Positions 52,702-61,188 of a stretch of 64,000 nucleotides of DNA are shown piece by piece (position 1 is the stretch's first letter; every line of letters starts with the position of its first letter). Where the stretch lies: the NCBI GenBank assembly GCA_964371405.1, contig CAYJLV010000004.1, positions 104,743 through 168,742 on the forward strand. Reading direction: 5' to 3'. The notes under the pieces were generated by a model. That model did no database searches. It had not been told where the DNA came from and saw nothing but the letters and a program-made list of their open reading frames with translations. The position numbers were made by a program, and so were the translations under genes. The DNA is from JAMHWF01 sp964371405 (GTDB lineage: Bacteria > Pseudomonadota > Gammaproteobacteria > Burkholderiales > Burkholderiaceae_C).

Positions 52702-53796
52702 GTGGTGACTCCCCGCCTGCGCTGGCGCCTCGCGCTGCTCGCTGCCGCCGCGCTTGCGCTGCTGGCCGGGCTGGCCGGCGGGCTGGCGCGTGCCGGCGTT
52801 CCGCTGCCGTCACCTGGTGCCGGTGCGATGCTCGGCGAGGCCGCGGCGCTGCACGCTGCGCTGCTGGTCGGCGGCTTCTTCGGCAGCGTCATCGGTATCG
52901 AGCGCGCCGTCGCGCTCGGTGCGCGTGCGGGCTGGATCGCGCCGCTCGCGTCCACCGTCGGTACGTTGGCGATGTACGCCGGGCTCTACCGCAGCGGCGA
53001 GGCGCTGCTCGTCGCCGCGTCGCTGGCGCTCACCGCCGTCAGCGTGGCGCTGTGGCGGCGCCAGCGCGCGGCGCACATGGCACTGCTCGTCGTTGCCGCC
53101 GCCACTTGGGTGTTCGGCAACCTCGCCTACGCGAGCGGCCTCGGCGCCGGCGCGGTGCCGGCGGCGTGGTTCGACTTCCTCGTCGTCACGATCGCCGCCG
53201 AGCGCCTCGAGATGACGCGCCTGATGCGCCGCCGCCCGGCGGCGCAGCCGCTGCTGGTGGCAATCGTCGCCGCGCTCCTCGGCGGCGCCGTGCTGTCGGC
53301 GCACGATGCAGCGGCCGGCGGCATCGTGCACGGTGCGGCGTTGGTCGCGCTCGGCGGCTGGCTCGCCGCCTTCGACATCGCGAGCCGCACGGTGCGCGGC
53401 CACGGCCTGGCGCGCTACATGGCGGTGTGCCTGCTCGCCGGCTACGCCTGGCTCGTGGTCGCCGGCGTCGCCTGGGCGGCGATGGCGCTCGGCATCGCGC
53501 CGGCGCGCGATATTGCGTTCCATGCGCTGGGCCTGGGCTTCATCGTCGGCATGGTGATGGCGCACGCGCCCGTCATGCTGCCGGCGCTGGCGCGCATCCG
53601 GCTCGACTTCAACGCATCGTTCTATGCACCGCTGGCGCTGCTGCATGCCACGCTCGTGCTGCGCCTGGCGCTCGGCCCGCTCGACCCGGCCTGGCGCGCC
53701 GTCGGCGCGGCGGGCAATGCGCTGGCGATCGCCGTTTTCGCCGCCACGGTGATCGCGGCGGTGCGGCGCTGGCGTGCGCGAGCGGCGCCGGGTTAG
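52702..53796 (+). CDS. Polytopic membrane protein of the NO/low-oxygen cluster
   Basis: 364 residues with roughly ten to twelve hydrophobic helices and hardly any soluble domain. It starts with tandem GTG codons (MVTPRLRWRLALLAAAALAL). Conserved-looking polar spots inside helices are HAALLVGGFFGSVIGIERAV and HALGLGFIVGMVMAHAPVML, reminiscent of NnrS-related and haem-copper-like membrane proteins, but I cannot place it securely in NnrS. Position between DUF2249 and hyi, with a true nnrS 0.8 kb away, suggests a role in nitrogen-oxide or metal handling. Confidence 0.7.
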   Translation: MVTPRLRWRLALLAAAALALLAGLAGGLARAGVPLPSPGAGAMLGEAAALHAALLVGGFFGSVIGIERAVALGARAGWIAPLASTVGTLAMYAGLYRSGEALLVAASLALTAVSVALWRRQRAAHMALLVVAAATWVFGNLAYASGLGAGAVPAAWFDFLVVTIAAERLEMTRLMRRRPAAQPLLVAIVAALLGGAVLSAHDAAAGGIVHGAALVALGGWLAAFDIASRTVRGHGLARYMAVCLLAGYAWLVVAGVAWAAMALGIAPARDIAFHALGLGFIVGMVMAHAPVMLPALARIRLDFNASFYAPLALLHATLVLRLALGPLDPAWRAVGAAGNALAIAVFAATVIAAVRRWRARAAPG

Positions 53797-53862
53797 CGTC
53801 GCTGCGTCGGCGGCGGCGATCGTTCATCCGTGTCGACGCTCGACTGATCGGAGGAAAAGCAG

Positions 53863-54642
53863 ATGCCCAAGTTCGCCGCCAACCTGACGATGCTCTTCAC
53901 CGAGCATCCCTTCCTCGATCGCTTCGAGCACGCCGCCGAGGCCGGCTTCGAGGCGGTCGAATTCCTCTTCCCGTATGCCTTCGGCGCGGGCGACATCAGG
54001 CGCCGCCTCGATGCCCATGGCCTGCAGCTCGTCCTGCACAACCTGCCCGCCGGCGACTGGGACGCGGGCGAGCGCGGCATCGCCTGCCATCCGGACCGCG
54101 CGCGAGAGTTTCGCGACGGTGTGGGCCAGGCGATCGGCTACGCGGGCATCCTGGGTGTGCGGCAGCTCAACTGCCTGGCCGGCAAGGCGCCTTCCGGCGT
54201 GCCGGAGGAGGTGCTGCGCCGCACCCTGGTCGAGAACCTGCGGTTCGCCGCCGGCGCGCTGAAGAAGGCCGGGCTGAAGCTGCTGGTCGAGCCGATCAAC
54301 ACCTGCGACGTTCCGGGTTTCTATCTCAACCGCACGCAGCAGGCGGCAGCGCTGCTCGCGGAGGTCGGCGCGGAAAACGCCTTCATCCAGTACGACATCT
54401 ATCACGCTCAGCGCATGGAAGGCGAGCTGGCCGCGACGATCGAGAAGTACCTGCCGCGCATCGCCCACATCCAGCTTGCCGACAACCCGGGCCGCAACGA
54501 GCCGGGCACCGGCGAGATCAACTACCCGTTCCTGTTCTCGCACCTCGACCGCATCGGCTACGACGGCTGGGTCGGTTGCGAATACAAGCCTGCCACCACG
54601 ACTCGAGCGGGGCTGGGTTGGCGCCAGGCGCTGGTCAAGTGA
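53863..54642 (+). CDS. hyi: Hydroxypyruvate isomerase
   Basis: 259 residues, standard Hyi length. MPKFAANLTMLFTEHPFLDR followed by FEAVEFLFPY is diagnostic; the TIM-barrel metal and catalytic residues lie in LLVEPINTCDVPGFYLN (Glu) and FIQYDIYHAQRMEGEL (Asp, His), ending with the Glu in GCEYKPATTT. The enzyme interconverts hydroxypyruvate and tartronate semialdehyde in glyoxylate metabolism. GGAGG precedes the ATG. It is isolated from glyoxylate carboligase or tartronate reductase genes in this window and overlaps the 3' end of the convergent nnrS by 8 bp. Confidence 0.93.
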   Translation: MPKFAANLTMLFTEHPFLDRFEHAAEAGFEAVEFLFPYAFGAGDIRRRLDAHGLQLVLHNLPAGDWDAGERGIACHPDRAREFRDGVGQAIGYAGILGVRQLNCLAGKAPSGVPEEVLRRTLVENLRFAAGALKKAGLKLLVEPINTCDVPGFYLNRTQQAAALLAEVGAENAFIQYDIYHAQRMEGELAATIEKYLPRIAHIQLADNPGRNEPGTGEINYPFLFSHLDRIGYDGWVGCEYKPATTTRAGLGWRQALVK

Positions 54643-55924
54643 CGCGCCCGAAGTCTGCGCTTCGCTGCCGCCCGTCGATGCGCGGCCGGCCATACCAGCC
54701 GATGCAGCGCACGGCCCAGGTCGCCGTGGCCACCGCCCACAGCAGGGCGGCGAGCGGGAGCAGCCAGCGCGCCGCGTCGAGCCACAACGCAGCGCCGATG
54801 CGCGCGAGCACCGCCGCCTGCAGCAGCGCGAACAGCCGCCACGTCACGTCATCGGCGGCGATCGTGCGACCCGCGAGGCCGGCCGAGACGCGCGTGACCA
54901 TCGCCAGCAGCACGCTGCCGTAGCAGCCCGCGCCCAGCGCGTGAAGCGGCGCGACGCCGAGACCGGCAGCGCCGGCGGCTGCGAGGGCGTGCGACGCGGC
55001 TGCGAGCGCGAACGCGACGCCGAGCCACACGAAGCCCAGGTGCAGCATCGCGATCAGGCGCAGGCGCAGGTTCTGCACGAACGCCCAGCGCACCGCCAGC
55101 CCGAGCAGCAGCGTCGCGACCGCGGCCTCGATGGCGGCGCGCGCGGCGAGCCACGGCGGCGTCGCGTCGCCGAGCGCTGCCGCGACCGTTGCCGCTGCCT
55201 CGAACGCCAGTGCGCCGAGCATCGTCCACAGCAGCCAGGCCGGCCAGCGTGCGTCGAGCGGCGGCAGCGCCGCGGCGCCGAAGAACGGCACGAGCCGGTG
55301 CAGCGCGGCAGCGAACACGACGCCGATGCCGCCCCACAGACCAGCGACGAGAGCCGTGCGCGCCGCGGCATCGGCGCCGATGCCGAGCGCTACGGCGGCG
55401 ACGGCGAGCGCTGCGACGCAGACCGCATAGCCTGCGACCGCCGAGCGCGCGTGCAGGCGGTCGTGCGCCGTGCTCATGCGCAGCAGGCGCGCGAGCCGCA
55501 GCACGACGATGCCGTGCGCCGCAGCGACGAGCGCCGCGCCCGCGCCGGCGACGATGCGTGCGCCGTGCACGCCGGCGAATACCAGCGCCCAGCCCGCCAG
55601 CGCAGCGGCCACCGGCGCGAGCAACACGCGCGCCGGCAGGGGCGGAGCCTTCAGCCACTTCGGCGCGGTGGTGCAGAGAAAGCCTGCGAAGTAGAACGGG
55701 ATCGCGCCCCAGCCCAGCAGCAGCGCATGCGCGACGCCGGGCGATACCGTCCAGCGCGACACCGGGGCGAGGTCGAAAGTCGGGCCGAAAGCGAGCATCG
55801 CCGCGGCCCACCACAGGGCGCTCGCCGCGAGCAGCGTCGCGCCGGCGAAGAAAGCGATGCGGTGCGGCGCGTCGAGCAGGCGGCGCCAGCGCCAGTCGGT
55901 CGATGGCGCTGCTGCGGGGCTCAT
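54635..55924 (-). CDS. nnrS: NnrS-family haem-copper-type membrane protein
   Basis: 429 residues, about twelve hydrophobic helices. VSPGVAHALLLGWGAIPFYF followed by AGFLCTTAPKWLKAPP is the NnrS signature, and HRLVPFFGAAALPPL plus HALGAGCYGSVLLAMVTRVS provide further conserved His residues. NnrS proteins protect against nitric oxide damage and are part of NO-response regulons. Start chosen as the last ATG with GGAGG upstream; that whole start region is repeated in tandem upstream (59-bp unit), giving more than one possible ribosome entry site. Confidence 0.9.
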   Translation of the reverse strand: MSPAAAPSTDWRWRRLLDAPHRIAFFAGATLLAASALWWAAAMLAFGPTFDLAPVSRWTVSPGVAHALLLGWGAIPFYFAGFLCTTAPKWLKAPPLPARVLLAPVAAALAGWALVFAGVHGARIVAGAGAALVAAAHGIVVLRLARLLRMSTAHDRLHARSAVAGYAVCVAALAVAAVALGIGADAAARTALVAGLWGGIGVVFAAALHRLVPFFGAAALPPLDARWPAWLLWTMLGALAFEAAATVAAALGDATPPWLAARAAIEAAVATLLLGLAVRWAFVQNLRLRLIAMLHLGFVWLGVAFALAAASHALAAAGAAGLGVAPLHALGAGCYGSVLLAMVTRVSAGLAGRTIAADDVTWRLFALLQAAVLARIGAALWLDAARWLLPLAALLWAVATATWAVRCIGWYGRPRIDGRQRSADFGRVT

Positions 55925-56050
55925 TGGGCATCCTCCGGCCTGACGGCCTCCGGAATTCGCCATCGGGCGGCCCGGCGGCTCATTGGGCATCCTCCGGCCT
56001 GATGGCCTCCGGAATTCGCCTTGGGGCGGCCCGGCGGCTCATTGGGCGTC
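55922..56050 (-). repeat. 59-bp tandem repeat containing the nnrS start region
   Basis: Two complete 59-bp units and a short third begin with CATTGGGC at 55922, 55981 and 56040. The full units differ at only about four positions. Each unit read on the minus strand contains GGAGG, then CCCAATGAG, that is a ribosome binding site and ATG. The second unit also contains the TTGGGGCGGCCCGGC core of the dispersed hairpin element. Confidence 0.85.
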
Positions 56051-56091
56051 CTGCGCGCCCCGCAGCATTGCGGCAGGGCCCGCCGCGAAGG

Positions 56092-57324
56092 TCAGGCCGC
56101 CGCGGCGCTCAGTTCCGCTGCGGCAAACGCTGCGGCGCTATCCGTTGCCGGCATGTCGCCGCCAAGCAGGCGCACCATCAACTCGCGCACGCTGCGGATC
56201 TGGCTGCCGAAGGGCAGCGCGCCGCGGCCGCGGAAGAACAGTCCCGCCTTGACGTTGCCTTCGAGCGCGGCGGCGAGTTGCTGGTCGATGCAGAACTGGC
56301 CCCAGCCGATCTTGCCGTCGCGCAGCCCGCATTGCGCGAGGCAGTCGAACACCTTGGTGCATCGGCGCGCCGCGGCCTGCAGCTTCGGTTCGAGCCGCAG
56401 GTAGTTCTTCAGCCACGGCGTCGCCACGGCGCGCGCCGGCAGGCCGGCGACGCTCGTGAACTCGACCAGGTCCTCGTCGCGCGCCTCGGCCAGCACGCGC
56501 TTGAACTCGGGGTGGGCGTCGCCTTCGATCGTCACGGCGAACGGCGTGCCGAGCTGCACCGCCGACGCGCCGAGCGCCTGCACGCGGCGGATGTCCTCCA
56601 GCGAACGGATGCCGCCGGCGGCGATGACGGGCGTCGTCTTCTCGATGCCGGCGGCGCGCAGCACCTCGAGCGTCTCGGGGACGGAGCGCTCGAAGTCGAA
56701 GCGCGGGTCGTTGAGGTCTTCGACGCGCGCGGCGCCCAGGTGGCCGCCGGCGCGTGCCGGATGTTCGAGCACGATGGCGTCGGGCGCGCGCTTCCTGCGC
56801 TCCCACTTGCGCACGACGAGCTGCACGCCGCGCGAGTCCGACAGGATCGGCACCAGCAGCGTCTTCGGGTGGTCGGCCGCGAGTTCGGGCAGGTCCAGCG
56901 GCAGCCCGGCACCGACGACGATGGCGTCGATGCCGCATTCGAGCGAGCGCCGCACGTAGGCCGCGTACTCGCTGACGGCGCGCATGATGTTCATCGCCAG
57001 CAGGCCGCGGCCGCCCGCGATTTCACGCGCCGAGGCGATCTCGCGCCCCAGCGCTTCCAGGTTCGCCGCGTCGATCTTCGCCTTGGCCTCGGGGCCGACG
57101 CCGACGCGCCTGGTGCGTTCCATCAGGTCAGGGTGCAGGCGCCGCAGGTCGACAGAGGAGATCGTGCCGACGCCGCCCGCCTCGGCGACGTGGCCGGCCA
57201 GCCGGTGCGCCGAGACGCCGATGCCCATGCCGCCCTGCACGATGGGCAGCAGCGTGCGCGCGCCCATTACCAGCGGCTTGAGCCCGCTGCGTGTCAGCAG
57301 CGCTTCGAGTTCAGGCCGGATCAT
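56092..57324 (-). CDS. Nitronate monooxygenase / NAD(P)H-dependent flavin oxidoreductase
   Basis: 410 residues. TIM-barrel FMN protein of the NMO/FabK group: LLPIVQGGMGIGVSAHRLAG at the start, VIAAGGIRSLEDIRRVQALG and ASAVQLGTPFAV for FMN-phosphate binding. Longer than typical NMO; the extra C-terminal part has a Cys-containing segment CTKVFDCLAQCGLRDGK seen in a PfaD-like or 2-nitropropane-dioxygenase-like subgroup. The start overlaps the usp stop by one base, so the two are coupled. Substrate not determinable; context points to low-oxygen or stress metabolism. Confidence 0.85.
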   Translation of the reverse strand: MIRPELEALLTRSGLKPLVMGARTLLPIVQGGMGIGVSAHRLAGHVAEAGGVGTISSVDLRRLHPDLMERTRRVGVGPEAKAKIDAANLEALGREIASAREIAGGRGLLAMNIMRAVSEYAAYVRRSLECGIDAIVVGAGLPLDLPELAADHPKTLLVPILSDSRGVQLVVRKWERRKRAPDAIVLEHPARAGGHLGAARVEDLNDPRFDFERSVPETLEVLRAAGIEKTTPVIAAGGIRSLEDIRRVQALGASAVQLGTPFAVTIEGDAHPEFKRVLAEARDEDLVEFTSVAGLPARAVATPWLKNYLRLEPKLQAAARRCTKVFDCLAQCGLRDGKIGWGQFCIDQQLAAALEGNVKAGLFFRGRGALPFGSQIRSVRELMVRLLGGDMPATDSAAAFAAAELSAAAA

Positions 57325-57767
57325 CAATGCAGCACCAGCAGCGGCACGCGGGTCTGCGCCATCACGAGCTTGGTCTGCGAGGCGAACAGCAGCGTGCCGA
57401 AGGGGCCGCGGCCGTGCGTGGCCATCACGATCATGTCGCACTTGTGTTCGGCGGCGGCGGCAGCGATCGCGTCGGAAACGCGGTCGGTCTGCACGTAGTG
57501 GCCCGCATAGGCGACGCCGGCGTCACGCGCCTGCGCCTCGAACGCGCTCAGCACTTCCTTGGCATGGCGCGTGGCGCGCGCGTCGTACCACTCCGATTCG
57601 AGCGCGAGGTCGGTCGGGCTGCGCCCGATCGCCGGCGGCGGCGGCAGCGGCTCGGCGACGAAGGCCGTGATCGCGGCGCCGAGCTGCTGTGCCAGCTCGA
57701 TGCTGGCCTTGATCGACTTGTCGGTCAGCTCCGTGCCGTCCACCGGCACGAGCAGGTTCTTGTACAT
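57324..57767 (-). CDS. Universal stress protein (UspA family)
   Basis: 147 residues. It begins MYKNLLVPVDGTELTDKSIK and ends MIVMATHGRGPFGTLLFASQ TKLVMAQTRVPLLVLH. The ATP-binding loop G-x2-G-x9-G(S/T) is altered to GRGPFG-x4-ASQ, so nucleotide binding may be weak. An FNR-type box is centred 63 bp before the ATG, which would give a normal class II promoter with a leader of about 22 nt. It is coupled to the NMO-like gene. Usp proteins under ANR/FNR control support anaerobic survival in other proteobacteria. Confidence 0.92.
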   Translation of the reverse strand: MYKNLLVPVDGTELTDKSIKASIELAQQLGAAITAFVAEPLPPPPAIGRSPTDLALESEWYDARATRHAKEVLSAFEAQARDAGVAYAGHYVQTDRVSDAIAAAAAEHKCDMIVMATHGRGPFGTLLFASQTKLVMAQTRVPLLVLH

Positions 57768-57823
57768 CCATTGACTCCACTGCGGGTTCGCACGCACTGT
57801 AGGCAGCCGGCAACACCGGCGTA

Positions 57824-57837
57824 CTGATCCATGTCAA
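57824..57837. promoter_or_regulatory. FNR-type box upstream of usp
   Basis: On the minus strand TTGACATGGATCAG matches eight of ten defined positions, with both changes (C for T, G for A) being common variants in FNR/ANR sites. The distance to the usp ATG fits class II activation. The divergent beta-CASP gene starts 121 bp away. Confidence 0.6.
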
Positions 57838-57951
57838 TTCGGCGACCGGCCGCTGGGGCCGGATTCACATTCTCGCGCATGAACCCGCGGCTCCCGGGCC
57901 GGCGTGGTGAATTCTCGACTGCGCGGCGCAGGCCGCACAATCCGGGCCACG

Positions 57952-59307
57952 ATGCGCATCCGCTTCTTCGGTGGCGCCGGCACCGTCACCGGCTCGAAGT
58001 ACCTGCTCGAACATGAGGGTCGGCAGCTGCTCGTCGACTGCGGCCTGTTCCAGGGCCTGAAGGAGCTGCGGCTGCGCAACTGGGACGCGCTGCCGTTCCC
58101 GCCCGCCGCCATCGACGCCGTCGTGCTGACGCACGCCCATCTCGACCACAGCGGCTTCGCGCCGCGCCTGCTGCGGCTGGGCTATCGGGGCGCGATCCAC
58201 TGCACCACCGGCACGCTCGACCTGTGCGGGCTGCTGCTGCCCGACAGCGGCCACCTGCTCGAGGAAGAGGCCGAATACGCCAACCGGCGCGGCTTCGCCA
58301 AGCACCGGCCGGCGCTGCCGCTCTACACCGAGCAGGACGCGCTCGCCGCGCTGCGCCGTTTCGAGGCGCACGAGTTCGGCACGACGTTCGAGCCGCTGCC
58401 GGGCGTGCAGGTGCGGATGCGGCGCGCCGGCCATATCGTCGGCGCGGCCAGCGTGCACGTGACCTGGGGCGAGCACACGCTGCTGTTCTCGGGCGATCTC
58501 GGCCGCAGCAACGACCTGGTGATGAAGCCGCCCGAGCCGCCCGAGGCGGTCGACACGCTCGTCGTCGAATCGACCTACGGCGACCGCCTGCACGGCGATG
58601 GCGACGTGCTGACGCAGCTCGCCGAAGTCGTCAGCCGCACGGCGGCGCGCGGCGGCGTCGTCGTGATGCCGGCGTTCGCCGTCGGTCGGGCGCAGACGCT
58701 GCTGTGGGCGCTGCATCGGTTGCAGGCCGAGCGGCGCATCCCGCGGCTGCCGGTCTACGTCAACAGCCCGATGGCGACCAATGCGACGACGCTGTTCCGC
58801 CGCCACCGCGCCGATCACCGGCTCGACGCCGCGCAGTGCCGCGCAATGTGTGCGGGGGTCACCTTCGTCAACAGCGTCGAGGACTCGATGCGTCTGAACC
58901 AGCTGCACCACCCGGCGGTGATCGTGTCGGCCAGCGGCATGGCGACCGGCGGCCGCGTGCTGCACCACCTCAAGGCCTATGCGCCGGACCGCCGCAACAC
59001 GATCCTGTTCGCCGGCTACCAGGCGCCGGGCACGCGCGGCGCGACGATCGTCGGCGGCGCCGACGCCGTCAAGATCCACGGCGCTTACGTGCCGATCCGC
59101 GCCGAGGTGGCGAACGTCGATTCGCTGTCGGCGCACGCCGACCGCGACGAGCTGCTGGCCTGGGTCGCGGCGCTGCCGCACGCGCCGCGGCGCGTCTTCG
59201 TCACGCACGGCGAGCCTGTCGCCGCCGACGCGCTGCGCCACGCCATCGAAGAGCGCCACGGCTGGCCGGCGCGCGCGCCCGACCACGGCGCGACGTTCGA
59301 TCTCTGA
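57952..59307 (+). CDS. MBL/beta-CASP/RMMBL protein (predicted RNA nuclease)
   Basis: 451 residues. MRIRFFGGAGTVTGSKYLLE opens the MBL domain; HxHxDH is intact in LTHAHLDHSGFAPRL, further ligands in GHIVGAASVHVTWG and FSGDLGRSND. The beta-CASP segment (about 220-340) has VMPAFAVGRAQTLLWAL and VNSPMATNATTLFR; the RMMBL tail carries SASGMATGGRVLHHLK and VDSLSAHADRDELLAWV. This architecture is that of CPSF73-like ribonucleases (Thermus TTHA0252 type), acting on RNA 3' ends or internally. It shares the divergent gap and FNR-type box with usp. Confidence 0.93.
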   Translation: MRIRFFGGAGTVTGSKYLLEHEGRQLLVDCGLFQGLKELRLRNWDALPFPPAAIDAVVLTHAHLDHSGFAPRLLRLGYRGAIHCTTGTLDLCGLLLPDSGHLLEEEAEYANRRGFAKHRPALPLYTEQDALAALRRFEAHEFGTTFEPLPGVQVRMRRAGHIVGAASVHVTWGEHTLLFSGDLGRSNDLVMKPPEPPEAVDTLVVESTYGDRLHGDGDVLTQLAEVVSRTAARGGVVVMPAFAVGRAQTLLWALHRLQAERRIPRLPVYVNSPMATNATTLFRRHRADHRLDAAQCRAMCAGVTFVNSVEDSMRLNQLHHPAVIVSASGMATGGRVLHHLKAYAPDRRNTILFAGYQAPGTRGATIVGGADAVKIHGAYVPIRAEVANVDSLSAHADRDELLAWVAALPHAPRRVFVTHGEPVAADALRHAIEERHGWPARAPDHGATFDL

Positions 59308-59313
59308 CCGATC

Positions 59314-59347
59314 CCGACGCTGGCGCGTTGCTGCCGCCGAGCGTCGG
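59314..59347. terminator. Stem-loop between convergent genes, candidate bidirectional terminator
   Basis: CCGACGCT and AGCGTCGG form a perfect 8-bp stem with an 18-nt GC-rich loop, exactly filling the gap between the beta-CASP gene and the fadD stop. No T-run follows, so termination may depend on Rho or on the structure alone. Confidence 0.45.
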
Positions 59348-61054
59348 CTATCCGGCAGCCCGCTCGGGCTGAGCGACCGTCGGCGTCGCCGCGCGCAACT
59401 CGCGGCGCAGGATCTTGCCGATGTTGGTCTTGGGCAGCGGCTCGGTGCGGAACTCGACGTGCTTGGGCACCTTGTAGCCCGTCAGGTGCTCGCGGCAGTG
59501 CGCGAGCAGTTCCTGCTCCGTCAGCGCCGGATCCTTCTTCACGACGACGACCTTGACGACTTCGCCCGACTTGGCGTCGGGTTCGCCGATCGCCGCCGCC
59601 TCCAGCACGCCGGGATGCATCGTGACGACGTCCTCGACCTCGTTGGGGAACACCTTGAAGCCCGAGACGATGATCATGTCCTTCTTGCGGTCGGTGATGC
59701 GGAAGTAGCCGCGCTCGTCCATGTAGCCCATGTCGCCGGTGCGCAGCCAGCCGTCGGCGGTGAACACCTTGGCCGTCTCGTCGGGGCGGCCCCAGTACTC
59801 GCGCATCACCTGCGGGCCGCGGATGCAGATCTCGCCGACCTGGCCCGTCGGCAGCGCGTTGCCGTCGTCGTCGAGCACGGCGGCCTCGGTCGACGGGATC
59901 GGCACGCCGATCGTGCCCGTCCAGTCCTCGATGTCGAGCGTGTTGGCGATCGCGACCGGAGCCGTCTCGGTGAGGCCGTAGCCCTCGACCAGCGGCACGC
60001 CCGTCATCGCCTTCCAGCGCTGCGCCACCGAGCGCTGCACCGCCATGCCGCCGGCGACCGCGAGCTTGACGTGATGCAGCTCGACCTGCGCGAACGCCGG
60101 CGTGTTCATCAGCAGGTTGTAGAGCGTGTTGACGCCGATGATCGCCGTGAACGGCGTGCGCCGCAGTTCCTGGATGAAGGCCGGCACGTCGCGCGGATTG
60201 GTGATCAGCACCATGTGCGCGCCGAGCTTGAGGAAGCACAGGTTCACCGTCGATGCGAACACGTGGTAGAGCGGCAGCGGCATGATCGCCACCTCCTTGC
60301 CCTCGACGAGGTCGCGCGTCGTCCACAGCGCGACCTGCTGCACATTGGCCACCAGGTTGGCGTTGGTCAGCACGACACCCTTGGCGACGCCCGTGGTGCC
60401 GCCCGTGTACTGCAGGAAGGCGATGTCGGCGGGCGCCAGCGGCACCCGGTCGAGCTTGGCGCCGGCGCCCTCGCGCAGCGCCGCCGTGAAGTCGACCGCG
60501 CCGTCGATGCGCCACGGCGGCACCATCTTCTTGGCGTACTTGACGACGGCGTTGACCAGCAGCCGCTTGACGGCGGGGAACAGGTCGCCGACCTGCGTCG
60601 TGACGACGCGCAGCTTCATCGCCGGGTTGCGCTCGAGCACCTGCTGCACCGTGGCGGCGAAGTTCTCCAGCACGACGATCGCCTTCGCGCCCGAGTCCTT
60701 CAACTGGTGCTCGAGTTCGCGCGGGCTGTACTGCGGGTTGGTGTTGACGACGGTCAGCCCGGCGCGCAGCGCGCCGGCCAGCGCCACCGGATACTGCAGC
60801 ACGTTGGGCAGCATGATGGCGACGCGCTCGCCCTTCGCGAGCCCGAGGCCGTGCTGCAGGTACGCGCCGAATTCGCGGCTGAGCCGGTCCAGGTCGTCGT
60901 AGCGGATCGTCACGCCCATGTTGCTGTAGGCGGGCAGGGCGCGGAAGCGCTCCATCGAGGCTTCGAGCAGATCACGCAACGACGCATACGCATGGATGTC
61001 GGCCTCGGCCGGGATGCCCTGCGGATACTGTTGCAGCCAGATCTTGTTGTTCAT
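59348..61054 (-). CDS. fadD: Long-chain fatty acid-CoA ligase
   Basis: 568 residues, AMP-forming ANL superfamily. P-loop LQYTGGTTGVAKGVVLTNAN, motif EGYGLTETAPVAIANT, the adenylate-binding GWLRTGDMGYMDERGYFRIT and the FadD signature DRKKDMIIVSGFKVFPNEVE are present, with catalytic Lys in KTNIGKILRREL. It activates fatty acids to acyl-CoA with ATP on the inner face of the membrane. An FNR-type box is centred 68 bp before the ATG with good class II spacing, so expression may rise in low oxygen. It is divergent from a patatin-like lipase, which would release fatty acids for it. Confidence 0.95.
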   Translation of the reverse strand: MNNKIWLQQYPQGIPAEADIHAYASLRDLLEASMERFRALPAYSNMGVTIRYDDLDRLSREFGAYLQHGLGLAKGERVAIMLPNVLQYPVALAGALRAGLTVVNTNPQYSPRELEHQLKDSGAKAIVVLENFAATVQQVLERNPAMKLRVVTTQVGDLFPAVKRLLVNAVVKYAKKMVPPWRIDGAVDFTAALREGAGAKLDRVPLAPADIAFLQYTGGTTGVAKGVVLTNANLVANVQQVALWTTRDLVEGKEVAIMPLPLYHVFASTVNLCFLKLGAHMVLITNPRDVPAFIQELRRTPFTAIIGVNTLYNLLMNTPAFAQVELHHVKLAVAGGMAVQRSVAQRWKAMTGVPLVEGYGLTETAPVAIANTLDIEDWTGTIGVPIPSTEAAVLDDDGNALPTGQVGEICIRGPQVMREYWGRPDETAKVFTADGWLRTGDMGYMDERGYFRITDRKKDMIIVSGFKVFPNEVEDVVTMHPGVLEAAAIGEPDAKSGEVVKVVVVKKDPALTEQELLAHCREHLTGYKVPKHVEFRTEPLPKTNIGKILRRELRAATPTVAQPERAAG

Positions 61055-61115
61055 CGCATGACTCCATCCTGCCGCTGCGCAACGCCCAATCTAGGCCGTG
61101 TGCGGCCGGCGGTGC

Positions 61116-61129
61116 TTGACGCGTATCAA
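61116..61129. promoter_or_regulatory. FNR-type box between fadD and patatin gene
   Basis: TTGACGCGTATCAA matches nine of ten defined positions and is nearly identical to the fnr-hemN box. Centre distances of 68 bp to fadD and 66 bp to the patatin gene would place class II start sites 25-27 bp before either ATG, so one site could drive both genes. Confidence 0.7.
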
Positions 61130-61188
61130 GGCGGCGCCGGTCTGCGCCTCGTCAAGCCGGCGCCGCACGGCCGGCGCACACTGAAGGC

